A DNA stretch of 64,000 bases from Isochrysis galbana (Eukaryota > Haptophyta > Isochrysidales > Isochrysidaceae): contig CM030936.1 in NCBI GenBank assembly GCA_018136815.1, forward strand, positions 5,617,774 through 5,681,773, in the 5' to 3' direction. The position numbers and the translations under genes are program-made. This document shows, piece after piece, positions 41,397 to 51,898 of the stretch. Position 1 is the first letter of the stretch. Every line of letters begins with the position of its first letter. The notes below the pieces were generated by a model. The model did not search any database. It was not told where the DNA came from and was given only the letters and a program-made list of their open reading frames with translations.

Positions 41397-42247
41397 ACGG
41401 ACCACCAGACAACATAAACAAGACATAAGACATAAGAAAGAGGAAGGCGAAAGCAAGTCCGAGCAGGACTTCACAACGCACCCTAGGCTACACGAAACTC
41501 ACAAGCCCTCCCCCGAATACAAAGGTAAGCAAGCACGCATCTTAACAGGCCTGCCCTGAACACGCGTCCATAACCGGGCCCATGGTAGTGTACCAGGGCC
41601 GCACCCCTGACACCAAAGACAAAGGATAGAGGGGGGGGAAGGCGAGGAAGCGGAGGGAGGGGATGAGAGGGCGATGTTTGATATGCGGTAATAGGTACTG
41701 TCTAGCGATAGGTGTGTAGCCTTGAATCTTCAGATCTTTTTTTAATGTAGTACGTAGTTCCGCTTCTTGAATACTATTTTCGCCACTTGTTACAAGGGCA
41801 AGGAGGGCACCAGCAACAGCTGAAGCAAATCGCTAGTAATTCTCCCAAGTGGAGTGGACAGCGCCATGCGCAATGGAGCACCGCACAGCAAACTCAGCCC
41901 ACAAATGAAGTATACACAGCGGACATGATGTTCAATCTGCGTTGTAGTGAGCTCCTGCCATCATCAATTTCAATGCTGACCTCAACAGCTCAATTAATCG
42001 ATTTAGCAACAAGCCCTCACACTTCTCAAGACGTGACGTCGCTCGGTGGCGATGCTTGCTTTCGATGTGTGCGGAGGCACGCGTGCTCTTCTCAGACGGA
42101 GCAGAGTTTTCTTAGTTGGCGTCGAGGAGTCTATTGCAGACCTACACGCGCCGCTTGCGACAGCACGGTGCGTTACTTCTTGCACAGCAACCCGAGGAAG
42201 CTGCAACAATGTGCATGCAGGTTTCAGTTTGCAGCCAGGTTAGGGTA
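41397..42247. other. Intergenic with dispersed repeat copy
   Basis: Bases 41,586-41,745 start GTAGTGTACCAGGGCCGCACC and end CCTTGAATCTTCAGATC plus a T-run, matching in opposite orientation the segment 24,656-24,815. The remainder has no recognisable gene. Confidence 0.5.
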
Positions 42248-43937
42248 TCAAGGTTTGATCTGTAGTTTGGCGTAGAAAGCCGCCACCATAGTTGGCACAC
42301 AGCAAGCCAGCGTGACTATGAAGTAACGATCGGCCCCTTGTCGCCTCGTCTTAAACATTCCGTACCGCAACAGTCCACCTACTGCCAGACTGCCGCAAAG
42401 CACGCCTGCGGCAAGCCCATAACCGATGATGGTGCATGCAGACGACAGGTCCAACCGGCGCTTCGTAGCTGGACTGCCCAGCTCACCACCCAACAACCGC
42501 TCCCGTGCGCGCTCGATCATCGTATCGCCGTTTGTCATCACGGCGGATCTGCCACGAGACGCTCGAGCCTCGACTGGCGCTCCCTCTGCGCGTTCGCGCT
42601 CTACTGGTATGCCCTGCATAAGTAGCATCTGCTCCGGTGAGACACTGTGCTTCGCTGCTACTTTTGGCCCAGAGCACTCGCACGGCGCATCCTCGCCCGC
42701 CATCGCGCCAGAGAGCCCCGCGCCGAGGGCCACCAGCCCCGGAGCTGAGCGTGCCGCGATCGGATGTATCGCACCTCCAGCGTACGAAAGCTCGGAAGAT
42801 TCGTCGCTGAGTGTGAGCTAGGAGATCTAAAAGGATGAGTTTTATAGTAAAAATCTTGAAGGTCGCCTGCCAGCAGAACGACATTGACAACAGGATCGAG
42901 GAGGAGGGATGTGAGAAAAAGACGAAGAAGATGAAAACTTAGGGTGTGCTGACAATGGGTCCGCGTCAAACGCCATCCAAGGGTAAGCCCCACTTGAGGC
43001 TTCGACGAAATGTTCGCCTGGGAAAAAGTCGAAAGTCGGTGCGAGTCATGATAGTACTGTCCCTTCGTAGCGGTTGGACGGGGAGGGTGAAGATGCTGGG
43101 TCCGTAGAAGCGTAGCCATGAGAACAGGGGGTCTGTTTCAGTCGTCTGCTCTATCACGAGCCGCCATTGATCAGCCTGCTGGGGGTAGCCAAGATGTATG
43201 ATCTCCTCGGCGTCATGCACGAGATTGGTCACGACTGGTGATCTCGAAGTCCAACTCGTGCTCGTCTGCATCTTGTGTAGAATGCGCACCGTCTTGGGGT
43301 ACCTCGATGATGGAACGCCCGTCTGCATCATGATGCCTACTTTGTCAAAGAACAATGGCGCGCTCATGCCGAGCTGCACCCACTCTCCCTCGATCTGAGC
43401 ACCTGATGTAGTCGTTGTCACGCTCTGGACGCGCCTCTGACTGCTGGCTGAGGATATGTAGCCATTGCTCGAACTCGAGGTAATCGCCGACAAAGGGTAG
43501 GTGCTAGAGGCCTCAATCAGCTTTACATCATCAAGTGTGACTTGGGATGCGCCACTATTTTGAGGGAACACAAGACGGAAGTAGTTGTAGTTGTATGTCG
43601 TACTACTACTACTACTTACTGCTATGTCACTTGGGCTCGTACCAATTGTCAGATTCGTCAGTTTCGCAATCCGTTTCCAGAGCGAGCCGTCATTGCTACC
43701 AAAGAGGTGGAGCTCGGTGGGGCTTTCTTTCGTGGATAGCGATGACAAGCGTACACCGCTCGGCCGAATGGCTGTCGGAGTTTGTAGCTGGAGCCACTCG
43801 CCAGCCACCTGCTGTATCTCGTACTTGAATGCCGGAGTGGGCGAAGGAGGTGACGGGGGTATCGGTGGTGAAGGAGCGGCTCCAACCTGGGCCATAAAGG
43901 CCAGGTCTAGTAGTATCAACAGCGTTCCATGATGCAT
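42248..43937 (-). CDS. Secreted discoidin-like protein with C-terminal TM helix, two exons
   Basis: The proposed exons are 43937-43080 and 42817-42248 (475 residues). The N-terminus is a signal peptide (MHHGTLLILLDLAFMAQVGA), then a Pro/Ser linker. Two modules of ~130 residues follow, each with GEW(L/V)QL at the start, a LFGSNDG or ILHK strand, and a closing YFRLVF or WRLVIEQ strand, the pattern of F5/8 type C (discoidin) beta sandwiches that bind glycans or lipids. Exon 2 gives a loop with PCECSG and two hydrophobic helices (IIGYGLAAGVLCGSLAVGGLL; FIVTLACCVPTMVAAFYA), anchoring it in a membrane. The phase-0 join uses a weak GT donor (gtccaa). If it is wrong, exon 1 runs on to a stop at 42,966 and the membrane part (ORF 42,248-42,733) is a separate gene. 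The proposed intron carries an antisense coding-like fragment (42,864-42,942). Confidence 0.5.
42864..42942 (+). repeat. Coding-like fragment shared with 62.7 kb, copy 1
   Basis: This strand reads VACQQNDIDNRIEEEG-CEKK and stops. The minus strand at 62,704-62,790 reads VACHQNDIDNRIEDEDNEKKK and stops. Differences are largely silent or conservative, as expected for two copies of a C-terminal exon. The family is not recognised. Confidence 0.5.
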
Positions 43938-44345
43938 CACCCCCCGTTCTTGATATATGAAGATAGAAAAAAAAGGACGTGAGAGTGTACAAACTTTCCA
44001 ACTCAAATCATTGCCCGAAACTTTCGTTGCAAAGTCGCGTTCCGTCAAAAGAGGGCCAGGTGATTTTTTTGTCATCCATATATGCTTGTTTTCTTTTTGT
44101 AGCCACACTAATATTAAATTGTACAAAGCTAATCACGCTCCCTCCCCCCATGCATTGGAAGTTTCCGCGCGCCGTCAGGTTTCGTCAATCCCCACGGGGA
44201 CGCCATGGAAGTTTCCGCACGCCGTCACGGATGCGCAGAAACGGGTTTCGGCAGGCGCATGCTGAGATTTCTCTCCCCCCGCGGGGACGCCGTGCGTGCG
44301 CATGGAAGTTTCCGCACGCCGTCACGGATGCGCACGCCGTCACTA
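43938..44345. repeat. GC-rich repeat block with GTTCCGTCAAAAGAGG word
   Basis: At 44,038-44,065 is GCGTTCCGTCAAAAGAGGGCC, nearly identical to 62,562-62,586 and similar to the starts of repeat family 1. At 44,160-44,345 are three imperfect units of gaagtttccgcacgccgtcacggatgcgca alternating with ccacggggacgcc words, resembling the interior of family 1. This is probably a diverged member of the same group. Confidence 0.5.
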
Positions 44346-45130
44346 GGGGTAGGCGAGAGGCCAGGTTCCAGACGGTGACCAGGACCTCCCCTTCGTCGCT
44401 AGGAGTCTCGACACTCGTAGCTACGAGGGGGGGAGAGTCAAGGCCGTCACGAGACGGTAGGCGATCGACGAGCACGGCGGAGTCCGGGTGCGACTCGCGC
44501 AGCTCGAGAGGAATGCGCACAGCGAAGGTGCCCTTCGACTTGGCCGGAACAGTCACCGGCTCCTGCGTGTAGAGAGCGAAATCCTTCGAGGCGGTGGGCT
44601 GAGCGGTGGGAGCGGCGAAGAGCGGCTCCACCGCCACCGTCGTCGACGGGGGAGGAGGGATAGGATCTTTGGAGAAGTCCAGTCTGGGCGGCGGCTCAAG
44701 ATCGGGGTCGAGAGGCGGCAACGGAGCCTCCGCACTCGAGTGCGTGTCCGACGCACTGGAGCGTGTGTGTCAACTGGGAGTCGGATTGCGGTTCGTCGGC
44801 GGCGACGTCCACCGCAGCGGCGAGAAAAGGCGCGGTGGGCCTGGGTCGAGTGGACACACGAGCATCGACGCGACTGCCCCCTACGATGAGGGAGAGGCGA
44901 TTGTCGTCGCCGGCGTTGAGCGAGTAGTCGATGCAGGCCCGATGAGCTTCCAGGAAGTCGTTCCCCAAGAGGAGCATCGGGGATCCTTCGACGACCAGGA
45001 AGCGATGGCGAAATTCCACGGCAGCTAGGGAGAAGACAAGGGTGGCATAGCCACGGACGCGGAGCGGGTTGCCGTCGGGTCCTACGACGGCCGGCCGCGT
45101 CGTCGCGCGTTGCCCTGGGCAAGGGACTGA
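44346..45130 (-). pseudogene. LTR-retroelement polyprotein fragment (protease region)
   Basis: The minus strand carries VEFRHRFLVVEGSPMLLLGNDFLEAHRACIDYS, with the LLLGNDFL strand typical of the C-terminal half of retropepsin-like aspartic proteases in Ty3-type polyproteins, then a Pro-rich linker. After a frame change it reads the segment that usually lies between protease and reverse transcriptase (YTQEPVTVPAKSKGTFAVRIPL). The catalytic DTG and the reverse transcriptase are absent. It is a dead fragment. No LTRs flank it. Confidence 0.6.
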
Positions 45131-46321
45131 AGTGCGCGGCGCGATGTGGTGCTCTCAGTGCATCTATTTTTGGTACAGATTGACGAACTAGCACCGTGCG
45201 TACGCATACCATCTTGTTTCTGCTTGTTTTCTTTTTAACGTTACGTACGGAAACGCTAAGCGGGCACAAAAGACCATTTCACTACAGACGCCCCTTCCTC
45301 CATTCACCGGAGCACAGACACTTCGGCCTAGTTCCGTGACACCTTCTTTCTAGCCTCATTCGCGCTCTATATGCGGTCTCAAGTGCACCCATTCTGCTCC
45401 ATTTCATGCCATGCACCGTGCCGTATCCCGATCCCAGAGACCAGGGTCTGGGTCCCCCCACCTAGAGACACTGGCCGTGCACAAGCCTCTCCACTGGCGC
45501 CACTGGGCTGCATTTCTGGCGCCACTGGGGGAGTTGCTCGGTGCACGTGGCGCAAGCGCCGCCACACGTCTAGCGATGGAAATTTGAGTATATGAAGCAT
45601 TGCCCACTCTTTTTTCTTTCGATAGCTCCATTCGACGGCGCACTGCCATGTGAGAGTGACCCCCAAATTCCCTTGGTCTACCGGTATACTTCAGAATCGG
45701 ATACTACTGCTACTGGGCGAGAGGCATGTTAAAATTTGGTAAGCCTGGCGACGCCCTCTCAGTAAAACCCGTCACGAAACTCAAACCACGCACCTGAGCG
45801 CCTCTTCAATCGACGATAAAGCGGACAAGGACGCCCACTTCTAACTTGGGCCTGCTTCCGGCACTTCTTTCAACTGCTGCGCACATACATGCGGCGCCGG
45901 CTCGTCAGATTACCACCTGAGACCTGCACTTTTGTACTATAATATGGGGGTCCTGCAAGTAGAACTTATAGCGTCCATATGGGGGTAGTTGCCGAAAAAA
46001 CAACCAAACTTGAGGTTGCACCCTCTTGGCTAAAGCAAAGGAGGCCTCTCCGGGGCATTGCGAATGTGGGCAATACAGGGACCTCTAAAAAAATATTTTA
46101 ATATTCTTACCGCACACGTTGCACATGGCCTTGGTCGTCTATTTTGGGGGGATCATATGCTGTACGTTGTACGTTGCTCGCAGTTGGTGGGCAACGCAAG
46201 CATATGCGCCACCCGCGTTGCCGTTAAGATAGATTTTCGGGGCCGCTCACTGCCACGGTCGGCTTTGGCCGTTCTCACGATGCTACCTTTAAGATGATGC
46301 ATCGCTATCGCATGGCACAAC
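45131..46321. other. Intergenic with several dispersed repeat words
   Basis: Bases 45,273-45,303 (CCATTTCACTACAGACGCCC...) recur at 59,718-59,748 inside a family 1 copy. Bases 45,975-46,020 are the inverse of the 29,505-29,570 words. At 46,083 is the A-run plus TTTTAATATTCTTACCGCAC word of the dispersed A-rich family. No gene is recognised. Confidence 0.5.
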
Positions 46322-49087
46322 TCAGGATACAGCCTCCGCCTCCGTAGAAATCGACATTTGGAGGGTGTACCTCAGATTCTTTGAAGGCGATCGTCTTGAA
46401 GAGTTGATCGCGAAGCCTCGTGATGATCGCGGTGTCCGGGTGGCATACGATTGCAGCCTCGCCTCATGACTTGTAGCGATGCGCGGAAGCGAGGTAGTGG
46501 AATGAGTGGAAGTGGCCGAGCTCCCGCTCTTGAGTGCATCAAGCTCTGCACGCAGCAGCATCAGCTCCTCCGTCTTAGCGGCGGTCCCAACGTTGAGCTC
46601 TCGTGTCTGAGCTGCAAGCTCTTTGGCGCGCATTCCGTCTAGCTCGGCGCGAGCATTCGTCGCCCGCTCTTGCCGCTGCTCCACGATCCCTAGCTTCGGT
46701 ATGGCCGATGCACCGAGGCGCATAAAGGCAACGAACTCTCCGTTGATAATATACCCAGACGATTCTCGATCTAGAGCGAGCCATACCGAACGCAGCTCGG
46801 ACTTTGAGATGCCGCCCGCGCCTGTTGCCGGCACCTGCAAAACTTCTCGCACCATCTTGGTGAAGTTGGAAAAGCCGATCCGCCCGGAGTCGGACGTGTC
46901 CATGCCCTTAAAAAGTCGGGTGGGTGCGCGTGCACGCGGGTCCCTCACCACGGCATGGAGCTGCGCATTCAGGCGAAGCGACACGTCGCGCACCTGCTCG
47001 GCCGACGCTCTGTGCTCACCCGCAATCGAGCGCGCCTGACTCCGACCGCTCAAACCATCGAGCTGCTTCCGCACTTGGTCGCTCTTGGCCTTGTTGACCA
47101 AGCTCACCCGTTCCCGCCAAGAGAGACCCTCACGCGCGCGCGCACCACGGCGCATGAAGGCGCCAAAGTCCCCGTAGTTAATGGTGCCTGCGCGCTCTAC
47201 GTCCAACGCCGCCCAGAGCCCACGGAGCTCACTGTCTGAGACCGCAGTTGGCCCCAACATGAGCACATCTCGCACCATCCCCACGAGTTCGTCATATGTG
47301 ACCCGACCCATGGTATCCTCACCCGCCAGCTTGAATAGAGTGAACCACGAAGCCCCTGCGGGCATCAATTCAGCCATCTGCTCATTGAGCCGCACGGACA
47401 AGGCTTTCAGCGCGTCCAGCCCCAGCGGCTCATCGTCGATGAGCCTCCCAATGCCCCGGTTAGGAGTGGCATTTAGTTGCGCGCGAACCCCATCGGCTGT
47501 GGCCTTCTTGAACTCTGCGAGGCGATCCTTCCAGGGTCGCTGTTTGCCCTCCCTGCCCAGACGCATGAAGGCGCCAAACGCACTCTTGCTGATCAAGCCG
47601 GCACCCTCGACGTCGATGGCGAGCCATACGGCGTGCAGCGTGTGATCCGGCACAATTTGTGTCGACAGCTTGAGCCTCTCTCGCACGAGCCGGCTGAAGG
47701 TCAGCAGCCCCATCATCTCAGAGCCATCCACGTCCATCTCCTTGAAGAGCCGCCACCAGGCACAGAGCGTCGGGTCATCGACCAGTTCGAGCTCGGGTAC
47801 AAGTTGCCGCGCCCTCGCGTTTAAAAGCCTCGCGAAGTCCAGGAGATCGCTTGCGCTCGCTTTTGCGACATCGCCAAGATTGCGCACCACATCGCGCTGC
47901 ATCATCTCGCTCAGCTCAGCGCGCACCTTGTCGCCTTGCTCACGCTTGGCCGCCGCCACCTTCTCCTGCCATGTTGGGCCCGTCCGCTCTGACTCGCCCA
48001 AGCGCATGAATGCCCCAAACTCGCCAGCGCTGAGAAACCCGCTCCCCTTAGTGTCTAGCACCTTCCAAACCCGCAAAACATCCCAATCGCTAAACTCGGC
48101 GGGTGAGATGAAGTAATCGAGACGCATACACCGAGCAAGCTGATATAGCGTAATCTTATTGGATGCCGCCGTGCTAATCCTCTTGAAGAGTCCATACCAG
48201 CCGGAGACCTCGTCATTGTTGAGCGCTATGTTGAGCCTCTGTGCAAGCATGAGGACTTCCTCCTCGCTCGCTGGTTCAGCAACCGCAAGGGCTTGAGTGT
48301 AGCCAGGCGTCTGCTCCTGCTTCAGCCTGCGCACCTCATCCGCCTGGGCCTTATGCCGAAGCCATTGGCGGTCGCGCCACGTAAGGGAGTCATTCATCTC
48401 ACCCTTGCGCATGAAGGCAGCAAACTCACCCATGTTGACGCCACCCGAGGCTTCGTAATCGATCCAAACCCACACGCGTTTCAGCTCCTCGTGTGAAAAC
48501 TCATCGGCGTTGATCAACATATCCTCGCGCACAAGACGTTCGAAATCGACGTATGAGACGAGTCCTGACCCGTCCTGATCCATGAGCTTGAACAGCTTGA
48601 AGCCGGAGCGCTCACGCAGATCATCAAAGAGCTCATCCATCCGGAGATGTAGCATGCGGGCGAGCATGACCACTTCCTCCTCATCGGCCGGTTCGTTCAC
48701 GAGAAGTGCCTCGGCGAGTGCCCGACCAGTCAACTCCTTCATGAAGTGCCGCTGGCTCTCTGCATTTATACGACGCTGCTCTTCGACCTGCCTCACTGCG
48801 CTGCGCCGGCGCTCCTGCTCAATCTCGCGCTTCAGCCTCGTCAGCTCCCATCGCACCTCCTGCTCGGCCACCTTGGCCTCCTCCAGCTCCAGCTTCTTCT
48901 GATTGAGGGTCTCGATCGCCGCCAGTGAATGCAACCGAGGCATTCGCTTTGGCGAGCCCTCCCAGCTGCCGGGCTGCGTGAGATCAAACTCAGCAGCGAC
49001 CTGCAGCGCAAAAAGCTCATCTCGGTCGAGCGTCTTGCCCTCGCGCACCTTCCCGAGCGCAGCGTCGGCCGAGGAGGTGCATGGCAT
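46322..49087 (-). CDS. Five-module EF-hand protein, 921 aa
   Basis: The frame is open to 49,156, but the first ATG is 49,087 (MPCTSSADAAL). After a charged coiled coil (about 70-130), there are five modules of ~130 residues. Each has a helical pre-domain (EEEVxMLAxxL), one EF-hand near an LFKxxD word, a second near (V/L)WxxxDxxxxGxxxxxxFxAFMRxG, and a basic linker (WRxRxxxxxKAKxDQVRxxL). Only the first hand of module 1 (DQDGSGLVSYVDF) and the first hand of module 5 keep most calcium-ligating positions; most others have lost acidic ligands. A Glu/Lys helix and a Ser-rich tail close the protein. It is probably a cytosolic or cytoskeletal calcium-response protein. No intron is required. The modules are diverged, indicating old internal duplication. 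Confidence 0.75.
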   Translation of the reverse strand: MPCTSSADAALGKVREGKTLDRDELFALQVAAEFDLTQPGSWEGSPKRMPRLHSLAAIETLNQKKLELEEAKVAEQEVRWELTRLKREIEQERRRSAVRQVEEQRRINAESQRHFMKELTGRALAEALLVNEPADEEEVVMLARMLHLRMDELFDDLRERSGFKLFKLMDQDGSGLVSYVDFERLVREDMLINADEFSHEELKRVWVWIDYEASGGVNMGEFAAFMRKGEMNDSLTWRDRQWLRHKAQADEVRRLKQEQTPGYTQALAVAEPASEEEVLMLAQRLNIALNNDEVSGWYGLFKRISTAASNKITLYQLARCMRLDYFISPAEFSDWDVLRVWKVLDTKGSGFLSAGEFGAFMRLGESERTGPTWQEKVAAAKREQGDKVRAELSEMMQRDVVRNLGDVAKASASDLLDFARLLNARARQLVPELELVDDPTLCAWWRLFKEMDVDGSEMMGLLTFSRLVRERLKLSTQIVPDHTLHAVWLAIDVEGAGLISKSAFGAFMRLGREGKQRPWKDRLAEFKKATADGVRAQLNATPNRGIGRLIDDEPLGLDALKALSVRLNEQMAELMPAGASWFTLFKLAGEDTMGRVTYDELVGMVRDVLMLGPTAVSDSELRGLWAALDVERAGTINYGDFGAFMRRGARAREGLSWRERVSLVNKAKSDQVRKQLDGLSGRSQARSIAGEHRASAEQVRDVSLRLNAQLHAVVRDPRARAPTRLFKGMDTSDSGRIGFSNFTKMVREVLQVPATGAGGISKSELRSVWLALDRESSGYIINGEFVAFMRLGASAIPKLGIVEQRQERATNARAELDGMRAKELAAQTRELNVGTAAKTEELMLLRAELDALKSGSSATSTHSTTSLPRIATSHEARLQSYATRTPRSSRGFAINSSRRSPSKNLRYTLQMSISTEAEAVS

Positions 49088-50446
49088 GGCGAGTCTTGTC
49101 CACCGCTCTTCCCTCCCCCTATCGGCCTCTCTCCTTGACCCTCCTGGCTCGCCCACTCGCCGCCACCTCGCAGCGGCCGAGCGTCGCGGCGAAACAGACG
49201 ACCCTCCTCACCTCGTCCTCTCAAAGAACGAGTTATTTTTATTTGGCTCTGCTAGTCGAGGGATTTTGCAGAGCTGAAACTCTGCTTGAAAGATGGTTGG
49301 AAGAGCGCACGGAGTTTCAACAATGGCGCCAACGCGAGAAAAACCCGTTGGTTTGATTCGACTCCCCTGCAGTGAAAGAAACTCCGCAAGGTGGTTTACG
49401 AGATGGCCGCTTCGACGGCGCGAGCGTGGCACTTCCCTCTCGCCTATCGAATCAAGCGGGTGCTTGATCGTGGCAAGTCTCAATGGGGCAAGCTAGGGGC
49501 TAGGGGCACAGAGTGAAGAGAAGTCTTGAGAGAGGGGGAAAGGGCGCGCTACATCGCGACGAGGGGCTCACACGTGTGTCACACGACACCACCCCACATC
49601 ACTCACTCACCAACAAGAAAACTCCGAAAACTAACGCAACATCGCAAAAACAAACCAACGAAACAAATAAGGACAAACGACGAACAAATTCGGCGTGCAA
49701 TGCGCAATGCGGCAGAGCTTCGAGACAACTCATTGGCAAAAACAAAACTCACTCAATTTTTCTCACACAACGCATGGTGGAGACACCGCATCCGCATAGA
49801 GTATATAAAATACTCTGGATGCGACATCCCTGCGGCGCGTCGCCATGTGGCGCGCCATGGCGTGCTCTCAAAGGTCCTTTGGGGGCTCCCAGAGGACCAG
49901 CAAGGGCAACTCAGAAAAAAAATATTCTTGAAGGTGCCTACTACTTTGCTATCCCCCGTCCCTCTCGATGGGGACTTCCCCTGACATCGCCCTTGCCCCA
50001 CCCTCACTCCCCTTTCGCCCCCCCCTGTCGAGTCGAGCGGAGCCGGAGGGCTCTGAGCCACTCCGTCGCGAGCAGCACCGGCGGTTAGCGCGGCGCCTTG
50101 GCCCTCCTCCCCACCGGGAGTCGGATGAATGAAATTCTGGACTGGGTCGGGCAACCCCATTTGGGTGTCTGGACGGGGAACGAACGGCGAACGAAGGGCT
50201 GTGGGGCGGCGAGGCGCTCCTAGCGGCCCTAGTGTGATGGGTTGTAAGAGATTGTTAGACCTACAAAGAACTCTTCCCTCAGGGAGGGAGCCTAAGCTGC
50301 TTGAGTGCAGCGACGCAGCGAACAACGACGGACAACGAAGCTGAGAACAACAGGATACACCGACTCACGAACACACCGGAATCATTCACCCAAACCAAGC
50401 AAATTATCAAGCAACCGCGACCCCAAATCACCGATAACTCAAACAC
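49088..50446. other. Intergenic, possible remnant of an older element
   Basis: The left part includes the promoter of the minus-strand EF-hand gene. From about 49,500 the DNA is Lys/Thr/Asn-coding in one plus frame and A-rich, without a domain. Bases 50,240-50,446 (ttgtaagagattgttagacc...) resemble the style of the adjacent LTR and could be part of an older element into which the LTR element inserted. No ORF is supported. Confidence 0.35.
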
Positions 50447-51242
50447 GTCGCGAGAGACGGAGAGAGAGAGCGAGAGAGAGAGAGACTCCACAGCGACGGC
50501 CGGAGCGTGTCTCCGTTGTAACTTCCCACGTAGCGGAGAGTCCGAAGGGGAGCGTCCTGTCGCGCGACCACGGCGATCACTTTGGATACAGATCGCAACG
50601 AGATATCTTCACGACAGAGGAAATCTTGCCGTTGAGCGTGAACCTTCTAGACGCTTCTAACGAACAACCCTGAGTAGCAACCAAGGGGAAGAAACACCAA
50701 AGGGGCCAAGGGCTTGCATGTAACTTGCATCAAGGGGAAAGATTCCCTCACCTAGGAAGCGAACCTACACCGATCTCCAAGGGGAGATGGCAAATTAAAC
50801 CTCAAATCTCGAGCGGCTAGAGCAACCGACTCGCTCGCCAAAACCTTGACCGAGAAGAAAGAAGCAAGGACCTACAAGCCAAGGGTAGCGGACCTAGGGA
50901 ATGTGAGAGGAAATTTCCGAACGCCAACGCCAAACGCCGAACGCGGGGATTCAACGAAACCCTAACCAGGCCAAGCAGAACCTACGAAGAACAGGCCTGG
51001 ACGACAACGAAAGTCAGCAGGTCCCAAGAAAGAACCGGAACCCAACAAGAAACAACAAGCCTTGCAAGAAGCTAAACAAGCCTTCACAAGGTAACTCGAG
51101 AGCCTGAGACAAGCGCGCAGCGAGTGACAGGCGACCTGGCTCCTTTAGGTAAAGATTACCCGAAAGGAGGAAACCTGGAATCTAGACCTGACAAACAGGC
51201 TAGAAGGAACGAAACGAGAACTCGAATTCTAGATCGCTAGGG
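50447..51242. repeat. LTR, left copy
   Basis: This is the left member of the 796-base direct pair. If the element is transcribed in the direction of its ORF (minus), this is the 3' LTR. The ORF's stop codon lies about six bases inside it. Confidence 0.7.
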
Positions 51243-51893
51243 CAGGGTGCTGTTCACCGTGAGGGCAACGTCCGGGAGAACGAACCCTTGAGCTGCGCGG
51301 TCGCCATCGGCACGGCAGACCACGAGATCGTGGACATAGAGGCAGTGACGAGGGTAGAGTGGCGGCGGAGTGTCCGCGATAGATTCTACTGGAAGCGAGG
51401 TTCCGGCTCCGGGTGACGGGGTGGTTGGATTGGAGGCTGGCCTGGACGGAGAAGATTCATCGACGTGGGGCACTCGCTCGATAGCGGCGGCCACCGTCTG
51501 CGGCACGAATGGTATTGAAGAGTATGGGGATGCCTTTGCCGAACTAGAGGGGTTAGGCACGCCATCATAGCCTAGCCCTCGACGGTCCGTCGGATGCCGA
51601 GGTTGATCCATTTGGCGTGACCATTCCTTCTCCAGGGACTTCTGCAAGTCTGTCTTCGGAAGCTTCGACAACTCGGAAAATCCGGCCGCACTGAGGCCCC
51701 TAGCGGCAGCCCCATCGCCACACAATGCCTGTGGAGTACCTTCTCCGTCGGCGGCGTCGGAGGGCTTGGTCTCGAGGGCCTGCATGCTCCGGTGTTCTGG
51801 AGTCTCGGGCGTATCATCTTCTCCCGAGTCCAGCCCAACATCCCCGTTTTCAAGTGGCCTTTCGGCTACGACCGAACCGGTCGGTTCGGCCAC
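51237..51893 (-). CDS. Retroelement-like ORF between LTRs
   Basis: This 218-codon frame spans nearly the whole internal region and is open a little further into the right LTR; no ATG marks its start (GTG at 51,893). The product is acidic and Pro/Ser-rich with a short helix (LPKTDLQKSLEKEWSRQMD) and ends LYVHDLVVCRADGDRAAQGFVL. No polymerase, protease or zinc knuckle is present. It may be a gag-like remnant or the fused ends of a deleted polyprotein. Confidence 0.4.
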   Translation of the reverse strand: MAEPTGSVVAERPLENGDVGLDSGEDDTPETPEHRSMQALETKPSDAADGEGTPQALCGDGAAARGLSAAGFSELSKLPKTDLQKSLEKEWSRQMDQPRHPTDRRGLGYDGVPNPSSSAKASPYSSIPFVPQTVAAAIERVPHVDESSPSRPASNPTTPSPGAGTSLPVESIADTPPPLYPRHCLYVHDLVVCRADGDRAAQGFVLPDVALTVNSTLP

Positions 51894-51898
51894 TCCTT

